From the NCBI RefSeq assembly GCF_001955655.1, contig NZ_MSPW01000001.1:62001-126000 (forward strand): a DNA stretch of 64,000 nucleotides. The letters run 5' to 3'. Position 1 is the stretch's first letter; each line of letters begins with the position of its first letter. The translations under genes and the position numbers were made by a program. Under the pieces are notes generated by a model that had not been told where the DNA came from, made no database searches, and saw only the letters and a program-made list of their open reading frames with translations. Shown one piece after another: positions 17,868 through 27,087 of this stretch. The DNA comes from Viridibacillus arenosi (GTDB taxonomy: Bacteria; Bacillota; Bacilli; Bacillales_A; Planococcaceae).

Positions 17868-18329
17868 CTACTCTAATATCCTAGTTCTTGTAATTGTAAT
17901 TTTAGGCTTTAATGTTAATGAAGCAAACTTTTCTCCCCATTTTTCATCCCATACTTTTGGATGGAACGCACGTATCTTTCGCCCAATTCCTAATGCATCT
18001 GATGGTGCATCTTGAAGTTTAACTAACAATTTTTCAACGTCTTCCTGAACCTTTTTCGTCAAAAACCCTTGCAACTCTCTCCTTGTTTTATCTTCATATA
18101 ATCTATTATGAGCGAACTCCTCAATATTTACATTTAATTTTTAATTTATATGTATGGTTGCTGACGAAACATCCAACTGTTCTTGTACTTCTTTTCTATT
18201 GAGTAAGGAACCATAATAGCAAATAACAGCGAATGGCTCACCTGGCCAATCGATTTCGCGAGCTACAAAATCAGCTGAGTTATAAAAGGTCTTTTGTAGT
18301 TGCGATATAAATGTTTCAATTTGCTGCAT
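17868..18329 (-). pseudogene. deletion scar of a gerA-type germinant-receptor operon
   Basis: Reading from ATG 18329 (GGGGGAG upstream) there are 62 codons, MQQIETFISQLQKTFYNSAD..., with SADFVAREIDWPGEPFAVICYYGSLLNRKEVQEQL resembling the N-terminal domain of GerAA/SpoVAF-type subunits. A TAA at 18141 is followed, in the same frame, by about 90 codons whose end (DALGIGRKIRAFHPKVWDEKW, EKFASLTLKPKITITRTR) resembles the C-terminus of the Ger(x)C lipoprotein subunit. So the start of the A gene is joined to the end of the C gene, with the B gene and over 2 kb lost. Neither half can be functional. Family assignments rest on motif memory, but order, strand and frame fit one internal deletion. Confidence 0.65.
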
Positions 18330-18399
18330 TAAGTCTCCCCCTTTTTGGATTAGTATAGGAAAGTTCAAATAAATTTAATCGACCTTTTAAGGTATATAA

Positions 18400-18433
18400 C
18401 AAAAAACCAGCTCTCAAAATTGAGAGCTGGTTT
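18400..18433 (-). terminator. terminator of second CAP gene
   Basis: AAACCAGCTCTCAA paired with TGAGAGCTGGTTT; on the minus strand followed by TTTTTTGTT. Confidence 0.9.
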
Positions 18434-18450
18434 ACTATATATAGTATTCT

Positions 18451-19215
18451 TTATTTTGCTTTAATAAATTGTTGTGTCCAGTAGTTACCATTAGCAGCAT
18501 AACCTACACCAATATGAGTAAATGATGTACTCATAATATTTGCACGATGACCTGGTGAATTCATCCAACCTTTTACAACTTCTTCTGGTGTTTTTTGACC
18601 CATAGCAATATTTTCTCCAGCAGCACTGTATTTAATACCTAGTGCTTTCATACGATCAAATGGTGAACCAAAAGTTGGGCTTGTATGTGAGAAATATTTA
18701 TTTTTTTGCATATCAAGTGATTTCTCACGTGCTGCACCCATCAAAGCTTTATCTGATTTAAGAGCAGCTAATCCAGCTTTTTGACGTTCAACATTAGTTA
18801 ACTCAATAACTTTTTGTTCGAATTGATCTACAGTCGATGATGTAGAGTTATTCGAATTTGATGAATTGCTACCTGAATTACCTGTATTGCCATTTGACGA
18901 ACTGTTGCCTGAGTTACCTGTGTTGCCATTTGACGAATTGTTGCCTGAATTATTTGAGTTACCATTTGATGGTTTGTTCTCTGGTTTTGAAGTATTGCCA
19001 CCTGAAGGTTTACTTGTATTGCAATTATACTTATAAGTGTATTTATTTGTTTTGCTATTAAACTTATAAGTTACCTTACAAGGCTTAGCCCCTTTATATG
19101 TTGTTTGCGTTTGCTTCACCGTGTCGGTTGAGTTTGTAGAAGCTGAAGCTTCCGCCGTTCCCGCCTGTACGCCCATTAGCATAACGAGACTCATTGGTAA
19201 TAACCATTTTTTCAT
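18451..19215 (-). CDS. secreted CAP-domain (SCP/YkwD-like) protein with Asn/Gly/Ser linker
   Basis: Encodes 254 residues. Signal peptide of about 24 residues (KKWLLPMSLVMLMGVQAGTAEASA). A short Lys/Tyr/Cys-containing segment (TYKGAKPCKVTYKFNSK) is followed by a low-complexity Asn-Gly-Ser linker of about 60 residues. Residues about 130-254 form the CAP domain with KNKYFSHTSPTFGSP, AGENIAMGQKTPEEVV and MNSPGHRANIMS, retaining the cavity His/Glu pattern. AAGGAGG precedes the ATG. It is the closest functional match in the window to the CAP protein at 129-980 but carries a flexible linker in place of SH3-like repeats, so the two probably differ in how they attach to the wall. Confidence 0.85.
   Translation of the reverse strand: MKKWLLPMSLVMLMGVQAGTAEASASTNSTDTVKQTQTTYKGAKPCKVTYKFNSKTNKYTYKYNCNTSKPSGGNTSKPENKPSNGNSNNSGNNSSNGNTGNSGNSSSNGNTGNSGSNSSNSNNSTSSTVDQFEQKVIELTNVERQKAGLAALKSDKALMGAAREKSLDMQKNKYFSHTSPTFGSPFDRMKALGIKYSAAGENIAMGQKTPEEVVKGWMNSPGHRANIMSTSFTHIGVGYAANGNYWTQQFIKAK
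18856..18964 (-). repeat. tandem coding repeat in CAP linker
   Basis: Imperfect repeats of about 33-36 bp encoding NSSNGNTGNSG-type units, three in a row. Such arrays expand and contract by slippage, so linker length is likely to vary between strains. Confidence 0.7.
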
Positions 19216-19414
19216 GTTTTATTCCTCCTTGTCTGCAAATATCGTAACGCGGGATTTTTGTAATAAAGTGTCCAATTATTGCTACTTTGTCCAATTAAGA
19301 TTAACAACGCCTTGATTTCAATCACGAATAGGCTATGAAATTGTGCAAATTTAGCAATCTATCGTTTTATTACTAGGAGGATTGGGTTGACACCCAAAAA
19401 AACGGCTTGTTATG

Positions 19415-20308
19415 TTACAAAGTACCAACAACCTCGAGTTCATTAACATTTTCACCGATGATAACAATATTAGGAGGCATCTGCATATATTCAGGCATCC
19501 ATTGAGTTAAACCGTATGCATATTGAAAGAGCATTGGATTTTTCATACCTTTAATAGGAACATACCCTTTCATACGATAAATAGTTGAAGGAATTGTTCG
19601 AAGCCACGCTTCAAAAACTTCTTGTTCTACTGGTTCAGTGAATGTTACTAAGCGAGAACTTAAATGCAAATGACTTATTGGGGCTGATTCAATGTTATTT
19701 GGGCGAGCTGTTGCATGTAGGCTCTGTAAATACTTTAAAGGTACCCGGCCATTAGTTGTTTGTAATAACTGCGCATGTGGATTTAAAGATTGAATTTCAA
19801 ACGTTACTTTTGCTCGTTCTTCTTCTGTTAGTAAATCTGATTTATTAGCTAAGATAAGATGCGCATGTCGGATTTGTTCTAAAAACAGTGATCGTACTTG
19901 AGGTGATAATTGATTTCGTTCTAGCCAGCGTTTACTATCTGCCACTGTAACGATTCCCTTTATATTCAATTGATCAGCAAAAAGAGGCGAATATACAGCA
20001 TCTAATGCCTCCACTGGATGCGCTGCCCCTGTTGTCTCAATAATGAGTACATCAAACTCTGATTCTGCTAATAATGTTTGTATTTGCGCTTCTGTTTTTT
20101 CTGATCCTGAGCAACATATACAACCATTGAGCATTTCTTTCAAAGGAACATCCTCTTCCACTGCTTGTGAATCGAAATTTAATTTGCCTAGCTCATTCAT
20201 AATAATTGCTGGTTTAATATTTTGTTCTTTCAATTGACGGATTACATCTGTCATCATAGATGTTTTACCGCTTCCTAAAAATCCACTAAATAGATATACA
20301 TCAACCAT
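19415..20308 (-). CDS. CobW/YjiA-family metal-chaperone GTPase
   Basis: Encodes 297 residues. The G domain has the P-loop GFLGSGKTSMM (about 8-18), the metal-binding CxCC motif in GCICCSGS (about 66-73), the Walker-B region VLIIETTGAAHP and the guanine-recognition ANKSDL. The C-terminal CobW_C domain ends the protein. These proteins deliver zinc or another metal to target enzymes at the cost of GTP. The start is ATG 20308 (MVDVYLFSGF), 8 nt after AAAGGA; the ATG three codons earlier overlaps that site. I saw no clear Zur box upstream and no metal genes adjacent, so the metal is not assigned. Confidence 0.88.
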   Translation of the reverse strand: MVDVYLFSGFLGSGKTSMMTDVIRQLKEQNIKPAIIMNELGKLNFDSQAVEEDVPLKEMLNGCICCSGSEKTEAQIQTLLAESEFDVLIIETTGAAHPVEALDAVYSPLFADQLNIKGIVTVADSKRWLERNQLSPQVRSLFLEQIRHAHLILANKSDLLTEEERAKVTFEIQSLNPHAQLLQTTNGRVPLKYLQSLHATARPNNIESAPISHLHLSSRLVTFTEPVEQEVFEAWLRTIPSTIYRMKGYVPIKGMKNPMLFQYAYGLTQWMPEYMQMPPNIVIIGENVNELEVVGTL

Positions 20309-20340
20309 GTAAATCATCCTTTCTTCTATATAAATGCATG

Positions 20341-20371
20341 AAAAAGCTGACCTCCTAAGACGGTCAGCTCT
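20341..20371 (-). terminator. terminator between ctpB-like and cobW-like genes
   Basis: AGCTGACC/GGTCAGCT stem, followed by TTTTT on the minus strand; it lies downstream of the protease gene's neighbour spacing and upstream of the CobW start. Confidence 0.7.
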
Positions 20372-20409
20372 TCATTCATTTTCTTTTTATCACTAAATGT
20401 GATTTTATA

Positions 20410-21918
20410 TTATTTTGAACGGCTCTCTTGTTTCATTAATTGCTTAGCTTTTAGTAACTGTGGATCATCTTTTTTGATTTTCAGACGAAGCTCTTCCATT
20501 AATGCGTAAGTTGTTTGGCCTTTTAAAACGCCAGTTTCTTTAAGTTTTTGGTCTTTTTGGAATGCCATTACTGCAGCTTTTGTTGAAGCATCAAACAGTC
20601 CATCAACTTTTCCTGGTTTGTAACCTACTGCCTTCAACATTTTCTCAGCAGCTTTCACTTGATCTGATAAAGTACCCTCTTTCATGACTTTTTCAGGATC
20701 TAGATACGGTAATGAAGCATAAGAAGGATAATCTACTTTAACAGTTGGTTTAATACCTTTTTCATGAATCCAGTTACCTTCAGGTGTTAACCACTTAGCT
20801 GTTGTAAATTTCAAGTTTGATCCATCTTTTAAGTTACTAGCAGTTTGAACTGTTCCTTTACCAAATGACTTCTCACCAATTATTGGGATATTAGCAGATT
20901 CACTAAGTGCTCCAGCTAAAATTTCAGAAGCAGAGGCACTACCACCATCTATTAATAATGACACTGGTACTGTTACTTTTCGTCCACCTTGAGCTTCAAT
21001 TACTTCTTTTTTGCCAGTTTTGTCCTCTATTTGCATAACAGGTTCCCCTGTTTTAACAAATAAACTTGCGATATTAACAGCAGAATCAAGTAAACCACCA
21101 GGATTTTGACGCACATCAACTACAAGTGATTTCATTCCTTTAGCTTCCATATCATCAAGTGCTGTTAATAGTTCTTTATATGTGTTATCAGAGAAGGTTG
21201 TAATTTGAATATGCGCAACTTTTCCGCTTAACATTTCACTATAAACTGTTTCAATCGGAATATCGTCACGGACAATTTTCATCTTAACTTTTTTCTCACT
21301 ATCACCACGAACAATTTCAAGTGTTACAGATGTTCCTTTTTCACCACGAATTAATAATACAGCTTCAGAAGATGTCATCCCTGAAATACTTTTACCATCA
21401 ACTGTAGCAATGATATCGTTTGGTAAAATCCCTGCTTTTTCAGCTGGTGAGTTTTTAATAGGTGAAACAACTACGATATTGCCACTTTGCTCTTGGATTT
21501 CAGCCCCAATACCTTGGAAGCTAGAAGAGATACTTTCATTGAAATTGGAAGCTTCCTCAACATTCATATAATCTGAATAAGGATCTCCAAGTGCCTCAAT
21601 CATACCGTTGATCGCACCGTTTACTGCTTCTTCTGTATCAATGTCTTTGTAATAGTTTGCTTTTAATTCATCAAATGCGTTAAATAGTTTTTGGAATTCT
21701 GTATGAGTCGGCGTACGAACTTCTACAACTTTTTTCTCTCCAAATGTTAGCGCAAAGATTGTCAAACCAGAAGTAAATAATATTAAAACAATTACCATCA
21801 TGATTAACGCAAAAGGTTTAATACGTATGTATTTACCAGCAGGCTTTACATCTTCTAAGTTTTCTTGTTCATCGGTAGGTTGTTCGTTTTTTTCTGGTTC
21901 CACTTTGTTCTCGTCCAT
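20410..21918 (-). CDS. C-terminal processing peptidase, S41 family (CtpA/CtpB-like)
   Basis: Encodes 502 residues. An acidic cytoplasmic N-terminus is followed by one membrane anchor (about 36-58). The PDZ domain is at about 120-200 (FQGIGAEIQEQSGNIVVVSP). The peptidase core has VVDVRQNPGGLLDSAV, the catalytic Ser in GGSASASEILAGAL and the catalytic Lys in EKSFGKGTVQTAS, the Ser-Lys dyad of tail-specific proteases. A peptidoglycan-binding domain (about 415-470, KAVGYKPGKVDGLFDASTK) follows. The arrangement matches Bacillus CtpA/CtpB, which in sporulation cleaves SpoIVFA; whether this copy has that role cannot be decided here. Monocistronic. Confidence 0.92.
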   Translation of the reverse strand: MDENKVEPEKNEQPTDEQENLEDVKPAGKYIRIKPFALIMMVIVLILFTSGLTIFALTFGEKKVVEVRTPTHTEFQKLFNAFDELKANYYKDIDTEEAVNGAINGMIEALGDPYSDYMNVEEASNFNESISSSFQGIGAEIQEQSGNIVVVSPIKNSPAEKAGILPNDIIATVDGKSISGMTSSEAVLLIRGEKGTSVTLEIVRGDSEKKVKMKIVRDDIPIETVYSEMLSGKVAHIQITTFSDNTYKELLTALDDMEAKGMKSLVVDVRQNPGGLLDSAVNIASLFVKTGEPVMQIEDKTGKKEVIEAQGGRKVTVPVSLLIDGGSASASEILAGALSESANIPIIGEKSFGKGTVQTASNLKDGSNLKFTTAKWLTPEGNWIHEKGIKPTVKVDYPSYASLPYLDPEKVMKEGTLSDQVKAAEKMLKAVGYKPGKVDGLFDASTKAAVMAFQKDQKLKETGVLKGQTTYALMEELRLKIKKDDPQLLKAKQLMKQESRSK

Positions 21919-22049
21919 TCATTTCACCACTTTCAATCTTCAAGTGTTTTAAACACTAATACCATAATATAGTACGGTTCTTTCAACGTCAAACAAGCCC
22001 TTCCATATAGATAAAAATATCACTATTTGTATTACCTCAATTAACTTAT

Positions 22050-22154
22050 TTGAACGATACTTTGAAATTACATGGTGCATTTGGTGGCTATGGATTAAAA
22101 GATTCTAATGGAAATTGGTTAAATGCCTATAATATCCTTCATAGAGGACAGTAA
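22050..22154 (+). pseudogene. C-terminal gene fragment, unrecognised
   Basis: A 34-codon open stretch ending in TAA translates to LHGAFGGYGLKDSNGNWLN followed by AYNILHRGQ, protein-like and without any upstream start or ribosome site. It looks like the tail of a lost secreted or wall-related protein; I cannot name the family. Confidence 0.35.
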
Positions 22155-22159
22155 ATTAC

Positions 22160-22186
22160 AAAGACCACCTTCAAAAGGTGGTCTGA
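22160..22186. terminator. hairpin AGACCACCT/AGGTGGTCT
   Basis: Nine-bp stem just after the EamA gene stop (minus strand) and after the remnant on the plus strand. Confidence 0.65.
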
Positions 22187-22193
22187 TTACATG

Positions 22194-23075
22194 CTAATTA
22201 ATGTTTTTGATAGATTTGATTTCAATATTACCCGAAAGTAATAAGCCTGATAGTACTAGTACCGTTGCAATAATATCATAAAATGTAATAGTTTCATTTA
22301 GAAAGATGGCAGACAGTACATAGCCAAAAATCGGAGTCATAAATAACCAATTATTTGCCCTAACTGCATCCTGCTTCAACAAGTAAAACCATAGCAACAT
22401 CGTAGCGATTGATATTACTAACACTAACCATATTAACGATCCTACTAAATAATAATCCCATTTCAAAAAGTATGTATCCTTTTCTAGTATAAATGTTATT
22501 GGAATTAATACCACTCCCCCTATTAGCACTTGCCAAGTATTAATAACAATATTCGGTAGGTTTAAATTAGCTTTTTTAAAATAAACACTCCCAATTGCCA
22601 TTGATATCATCCCCACCCCTAGAATAAGTAAGCCAACTCCTTTAACTTCACTGTTTGAGATTGATGGCCAAATGGCTATTAATAAACCAACAGCAGCAAC
22701 AATCATCCCTATCCATTCTTGTAAAGAAACTGTTCTTTTTAGCCAAATGTAGGACAGAAAAGCAACGATAAAAGGATTAGTAGTAACAAACAAATTAAAT
22801 AAACCTGCAGATACATGATTTAACGCCCAGAAGGATGCACCTAAATAAATTGTAGTATTCAATAGTCCTAAAACAATTAAGGGTTTCCATTCCTGTTTCT
22901 TTGGCCAAGGATACTTTTTGCTAATTAAGTAAACAAAAAGAAATAGTATTATGCCTGCGATTAAAAATCGACTGGTAGCTAGTAACATTGGGGTAGTAGA
23001 ATATAAACCAAATTTTGTAGCAATCGCTGCAGACGACCATAAAAGTGTAAAAAATAAGCCCACTGCCGTTTTCAT
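22194..23075 (-). CDS. EamA/DMT family transporter
   Basis: Encodes 293 residues with about ten membrane helices in two EamA repeats. It starts MKTAVGLFFTLLWSSAAIATK and has the repeat motifs PFIVAFLSYIWLKR and TPIFGYVLSAIFLNETIT. Family members export metabolites such as amino acids; the substrate is not predictable. The start is ATG 23075, 7 nt after AAGGAG; the longer frame from 23147 lacks a ribosome site. The AraC-type regulator gene lies immediately upstream on the same strand, 163 bp away, so the pair may be linked functionally. Confidence 0.85.
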   Translation of the reverse strand: MKTAVGLFFTLLWSSAAIATKFGLYSTTPMLLATSRFLIAGIILFLFVYLISKKYPWPKKQEWKPLIVLGLLNTTIYLGASFWALNHVSAGLFNLFVTTNPFIVAFLSYIWLKRTVSLQEWIGMIVAAVGLLIAIWPSISNSEVKGVGLLILGVGMISMAIGSVYFKKANLNLPNIVINTWQVLIGGVVLIPITFILEKDTYFLKWDYYLVGSLIWLVLVISIATMLLWFYLLKQDAVRANNWLFMTPIFGYVLSAIFLNETITFYDIIATVLVLSGLLLSGNIEIKSIKNIN

Positions 23076-23238
23076 CTTCTCGCTCCTTAAAACAAATAAT
23101 CTATGAAATGAACTTAAATTAAGACCATAACTAAGTTTCGCATACATTTGATGAGCGATTTTTTCTGAATATCAGATTATTTTTACCAGATGTCGTATTT
23201 TGAGCGTTTTTTATTTTTTTCTACTACATTTTTATTTT

Positions 23239-23952
23239 TTATCTCTGATTTTTTCGATACTGACTTGGTGTTATTCCTTCATGTTTTTGGAATAATCGCG
23301 TAAAGGAAGATTGATGTCCTAAACCAACTTGAATAGCAATATGTAAAATAGGTAACTCTGTATCTCTCAGTAATTCTTTAGCCTTTTTCAAACGTACGTC
23401 TTGTATATATGCTGTAGGTAATTTACCAGTTTCTTTTAGAAACCAATCCGAATAATATGAACGGTTGTAATGTTCAAGGGAGGCAAGATCATGTACTGTA
23501 ATATTTTCATTATAATGTTCATGGATATATGTAATGGATTTAGGTAGTTGTTCTTGGATTAAACACCTAGAAATAAAAGGATACAGTTCTTTAACAGCAG
23601 ATCCACTCCATGACTGTTGTTCAAGTTCATTTAGTAAAAGATATCGGATCCCTTTCCATTGATTATTCAGCTTATAGGATAATTCCCTATTTTGTAATTG
23701 CCTCTCGTTAAGCATAAAATGAGGGATATCTAATACCAAAAACTCATTACGTTCAACTGAATGAAATGTATGATTACATTTAGGTGGAAGAAAGAATATT
23801 GTTTCAGGACCAAGTAAAAGACTTTTCGACTCAGTTTGTATAGAAAGTTCTCCTTGAAGAGGGAGGATTAACTGTGCATAACGATGGGAATGCTTTTCTT
23901 GAATTGAAGTATAAGTTCTTCGCTCTGCTACAATTTCTCTAATTGGGTCCAT
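23239..23952 (-). CDS. AraC family transcriptional regulator with cupin sensor
   Basis: Encodes 237 residues. The N-terminal part is cupin-like (SHRYAQLILPLQGELSIQTE, PPKCNHTFHSVER), a likely ligand pocket. The C-terminal about 100 residues hold two helix-turn-helix motifs, ITVHDLASLEHYNRSYYSDWF and LPILHIAIQVGLGHQSSFTR followed by GITPSQYRK, the AraC signature. The start is ATG 23952 behind GGAGGAATTGAAA. The probable target is the downstream EamA exporter. Ligand unknown. Confidence 0.88.
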   Translation of the reverse strand: MDPIREIVAERRTYTSIQEKHSHRYAQLILPLQGELSIQTESKSLLLGPETIFFLPPKCNHTFHSVERNEFLVLDIPHFMLNERQLQNRELSYKLNNQWKGIRYLLLNELEQQSWSGSAVKELYPFISRCLIQEQLPKSITYIHEHYNENITVHDLASLEHYNRSYYSDWFLKETGKLPTAYIQDVRLKKAKELLRDTELPILHIAIQVGLGHQSSFTRLFQKHEGITPSQYRKNQR

Positions 23953-24130
23953 TTTCAATTCCTCCGATTTTTCCAGTTTCCTATTATGCAATTAAGTAGA
24001 TTCTTATAATATGGTCAATCTACGAAAATATTATGATTTAAATAGTGGATTCTACATATTAAACAAAAGACCATCAATTTATCATATGGTCCTACTCCTA
24101 AAATTACTTATGTTCAATTTACTGATTTAA

Positions 24131-24201
24131 ATAAAAAAAAGCAAGAGACCTTTTCAATACCTTTTTTTAATGGTCATTTTAAGGTTACTTGCTTTTTTTC
24201 T
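24131..24201 (-). terminator. long terminator-like hairpin
   Basis: AAAAGCAAG...CTTGCTTTTTT outer stem plus an internal AAGGT/ACCTT pairing; on the minus strand it ends in TTTTTTTT. It would end the small gene at 24315-24389. Confidence 0.6.
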
Positions 24202-24314
24202 TTATTTCTAATTCCACATTTGTAATAAATAACCATCTAGCCACTTAAATGGGATTCTACTTTGAAAAAGAAACTATATCATCCTAATTGAACGATAAAT
24301 TAAGCCACTGCCAC

Positions 24315-24389
24315 CTAAATAATAATCGTGCCTACCTCTAATATAATCGCGCTCAAAAGACCAATAACAATACCCATTTTTAGTTTCAT
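24315..24389 (-). CDS. small hydrophobic peptide (24 residues)
   Basis: A short frame with ATG 24389 placed 8 nt after GGGAG. It starts MKLKMGIVIGLLSAIILEVG and ends in Ile-rich residues: a single membrane helix with a two-Lys N-terminus. A second overlapping frame from ATG 24395 (40 codons, Tyr/Arg-rich) starts too close to the ribosome site. It has a terminator on each side (24131-24201 and 24484-24518), so it is a separate unit. Peptides of this shape include small membrane regulators and type I toxins; no antisense RNA is evident. The remainder of 23953-24528 shows nothing else. Confidence 0.4.
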   Translation of the reverse strand: MKLKMGIVIGLLSAIILEVGTIII

Positions 24390-24483
24390 CCATCATGCTC
24401 CCTTAATCATTTGTTGTAATTTATCGTAACAAGTGATTATGTCCAGCAGATGTTATACAAATTGATTGTCTTCTATTTAATAT

Positions 24484-24518
24484 AAAAACCCCAAAATTGA
24501 AATATTTCGGGGTTCAGT
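24484..24518 (-). terminator. terminator of ytoQ
   Basis: AACCCCGAAATA/ (A)TTTCGGGGTT-type stem with T-run on the minus strand. Confidence 0.7.
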
Positions 24519-24528
24519 TTAGATTTAT

Positions 24529-24975
24529 TTATTTTTCATCAAAAATATAAGCTAAAACTTTTACTGCTTGATCAACCGTTTCAACCGTAACATTGGCTTT
24601 ATTCGACAGCTCTTTTAATGGATGATGCAGATTCTCTGGGCGAATCACGATTAAGGGTTTGTCTAGAGCAACAGCTGCACTTGCATCCATCGCTGTATTC
24701 CATTGCTTATACTTCTCTCCAAACAAGGCGATTACGACATCCGATTTTCGTATTAAAATCTGCGTTCTAAAGTTATTAATCTTAGATGCAGCTTCATCTC
24801 GATAAATCGCATTCGGCTGTTCACCTAATATTTCTTCTCCAATAAAATCAGAACGATCATGATTTTCCATAGGACCGACGAAGTTTAGAGGAGTACCTAA
24901 TACTTTCGCTTTTTCCTTTAACTCCTGGCGCCAATTAGAATGAATTTCTCCAGCTAAGTAGACTGTTAATTCCAT
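24529..24975 (-). CDS. ytoQ: YtoQ family protein
   Basis: Encodes 148 residues. The sequence starts ELTVYLAGEIHSNWRQEL and contains PMENHDRSDFIGEEILG, RTQILIRKSDVVIALFGEKY and WNTAMDASAAVALDKPLIVI, which identify the YtoQ family with a nucleoside 2-deoxyribosyltransferase-like Rossmann fold. Its function is not established. AGGAGG-like site before the ATG; the aminopeptidase gene ends upstream 29 bp away, so the two may share a transcript. Confidence 0.85.
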   Translation of the reverse strand: MELTVYLAGEIHSNWRQELKEKAKVLGTPLNFVGPMENHDRSDFIGEEILGEQPNAIYRDEAASKINNFRTQILIRKSDVVIALFGEKYKQWNTAMDASAAVALDKPLIVIRPENLHHPLKELSNKANVTVETVDQAVKVLAYIFDEK

Positions 24976-25004
24976 GTTAAAGCCTCCTCATAATATGAAC
25001 TAAT

Positions 25005-26780
25005 TTAGATTACTTTTGTTTCTTCTTTTAGCCACGCACACTCTTCTTCATTTAAGTAAGGTGACAGTTTCGCATATACTTCTTCATGGTAATCATTTAA
25101 CCATTGTTTTTCGCTCTCAACTAACAGTTCTGTGTTAACACCCGCTAAATCGATTGGGCAATATGTGATCGTATCAAATTTCATAAATTGACCGAACTCT
25201 GTTTTTTCGTCTTCAACAACGACTAATAAGTTCTCCGTACGAATACCATATTCACCTTCAAGATAAATACCTGGTTCGTTCGTAATAATCATGCCTCTAT
25301 CTAAACGAACATGATTCGTATTTCGGATGCTATGTGGTCCTTCATGAACATTTAAGAAAAAGCCTACACCATGTCCTGTACCGCATTTATAATCGATACC
25401 ATGTTGCCATATTGGTTGTCTCGCTAAAACGTCTAGATTAGCACCTGAAGAGCCATGTAGGAACTTCACTGCACTCAATGCAATAAATCCTTTTAATACT
25501 AATGTGAAATCTCTTTTTTGTACGTCTGTAAGCTTACCTAAAACAATCGTTCTCGTAATATCAGTTGTTCCATCATAGTACTGGCCACCTGAATCGATTA
25601 AGAACAGCCCTTCATTTTCAAGCGTAAACTGTGTTTCTTCAGCCGCTTTATAGTGCATCATCGCTGCATGTTCTCTATAACCTGCAATCGTATCAAAGCT
25701 CGGTCCAACAAAGCCCTCTTGCTCACTTCTGAATGCTTCTAGTTTTTCCTCTGCAGCAATTTCTGTTACCTCACCAGTACTAACCGCAGATTTTAACCAT
25801 TTAATAAATCTAACGATCGCTACACCATCTTTAATTTGAGACCATTTCATGTTCTCGATTTCAATATCATTTTTAATAGATTTTAAATCTGTTGTAATAT
25901 CTGTACATTCAACTTTTTTAGTAGCGGTGTTAATGGCATAGTAGAGGCTACTATTTGTTTTATTCGCATCTAAAATAATTGTATCTTCGCTTGCAAGTTC
26001 ACCTAGTACTGCATGGATTTCTTCCGTTGCTTTCACTTGAATTCCTTGCGCCTCAAGTTCTGCTTTAACCTCTGGAGATACTTTGCTCGTTTCAATGAAT
26101 AAGAAACAATCTTTATCCGTTACAATTACATTCGCAATGGCTACTGGATTGTTTGGGACATCTACGCCTCTTATATTTAACAGCCATGCAATATCATCAA
26201 GTGACGATAAGATATAATAGTTTGCATCTTTTTTCGCCATTTCACTTCGAACTTCAGTTAATTTTTCTATTTGAGTTTTACCGGCAAATTTCACATCATG
26301 CATGAAAATTGCGCCTTTAGGAATTTCTGGTCTGTCTTCCCATAAGTCTCCTACTAAATCTTGCTTCATTTTTAATTCGATACTTTTCGCTTTAAAATCA
26401 GCTTCCATTTTTCTAACCATATTAATAGAGAATACAGTGCCATCAAAGCCTACTGTATTTCCTTTATTTAGAACGTCCGCAAGCCACTCTGAGTACGCTG
26501 GTACACCAGGATCAGCCATTCTAAACAATCTGATTCCAGAGTCCGCTAATTGGCTCACAGCTTGAATATAGTATCTACCATCTGTCCATAGACCAGCATC
26601 ATCTAAAGTAATTACTACCGTACCCGCTGAACCTGTAAAACCAGAAATCCATTCTCTAGATTTCCAATGATCTGCTACATACTCACCTAGATGAGCATCA
26701 AAACTCGGGACGATATACGCATCTATTTGATGTTCTAACATTTTTTTTCTTAACAGGGCTACTCGATCTTTAATATTCAT
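25005..26780 (-). CDS. Xaa-Pro aminopeptidase (M24B, aminopeptidase P family)
   Basis: Encodes 591 residues, the long three-domain form also found in eukaryotic aminopeptidase P. Two creatinase-like N-terminal domains (about 1-300, starting RVALLRKKMLEHQIDAYIVP) precede the pita-bread catalytic domain. Dimetal ligands are visible in LIDSGGQYYDGTTDITRT, GTGHGVGFFLNVHEGPH and ITNEPGIYLEGEYGIRTEN. It removes N-terminal residues ahead of Pro. The start is ATG 26780, 8 nt after GGAGG; the in-frame ATG at 26795 is upstream of that site. Confidence 0.92.
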   Translation of the reverse strand: MNIKDRVALLRKKMLEHQIDAYIVPSFDAHLGEYVADHWKSREWISGFTGSAGTVVITLDDAGLWTDGRYYIQAVSQLADSGIRLFRMADPGVPAYSEWLADVLNKGNTVGFDGTVFSINMVRKMEADFKAKSIELKMKQDLVGDLWEDRPEIPKGAIFMHDVKFAGKTQIEKLTEVRSEMAKKDANYYILSSLDDIAWLLNIRGVDVPNNPVAIANVIVTDKDCFLFIETSKVSPEVKAELEAQGIQVKATEEIHAVLGELASEDTIILDANKTNSSLYYAINTATKKVECTDITTDLKSIKNDIEIENMKWSQIKDGVAIVRFIKWLKSAVSTGEVTEIAAEEKLEAFRSEQEGFVGPSFDTIAGYREHAAMMHYKAAEETQFTLENEGLFLIDSGGQYYDGTTDITRTIVLGKLTDVQKRDFTLVLKGFIALSAVKFLHGSSGANLDVLARQPIWQHGIDYKCGTGHGVGFFLNVHEGPHSIRNTNHVRLDRGMIITNEPGIYLEGEYGIRTENLLVVVEDEKTEFGQFMKFDTITYCPIDLAGVNTELLVESEKQWLNDYHEEVYAKLSPYLNEEECAWLKEETKVI

Positions 26781-27087
26781 TCCTAATACCTCCATCAGTC
26801 TAGTTTTGTGTCTTCACGATTATATAACTATGTAGTTCATAAACTATTCAGTAGTTCTATTTTTCAGAATTCACTAAATATAATCATACATCTAAATTAG
26901 ATCAAAGTCCTAACTTAAATGAGGCCTACCTCGAATTAATAATAATGAAATCTAGATAGAAGCAAAAGAAAACATTGAGTTAACAAAGATTACTTTGTTT
27001 TTTAGATACCGATGGCCGCTGTAAGAACGTTATTATAGATTCTGTATGGTTTAAGATTGATTAACCGAGTTTCTATTTTTATTTTCT
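26781..27087. other. intergenic region with possible coding debris
   Basis: AT-rich. Around 27002-27064 (+) a short open stretch reads FLDTDGRCKNVIIDSVWFKI before a stop, resembling the end of a lost protein. No other signal recognised. Confidence 0.3.

Noticed and set aside
18856-18964. CRISPR-like repeat array
   Set aside because: The 33-36 bp periodicity is in-frame coding repeat of an Asn/Gly/Ser linker without distinct spacers. No other array was found.
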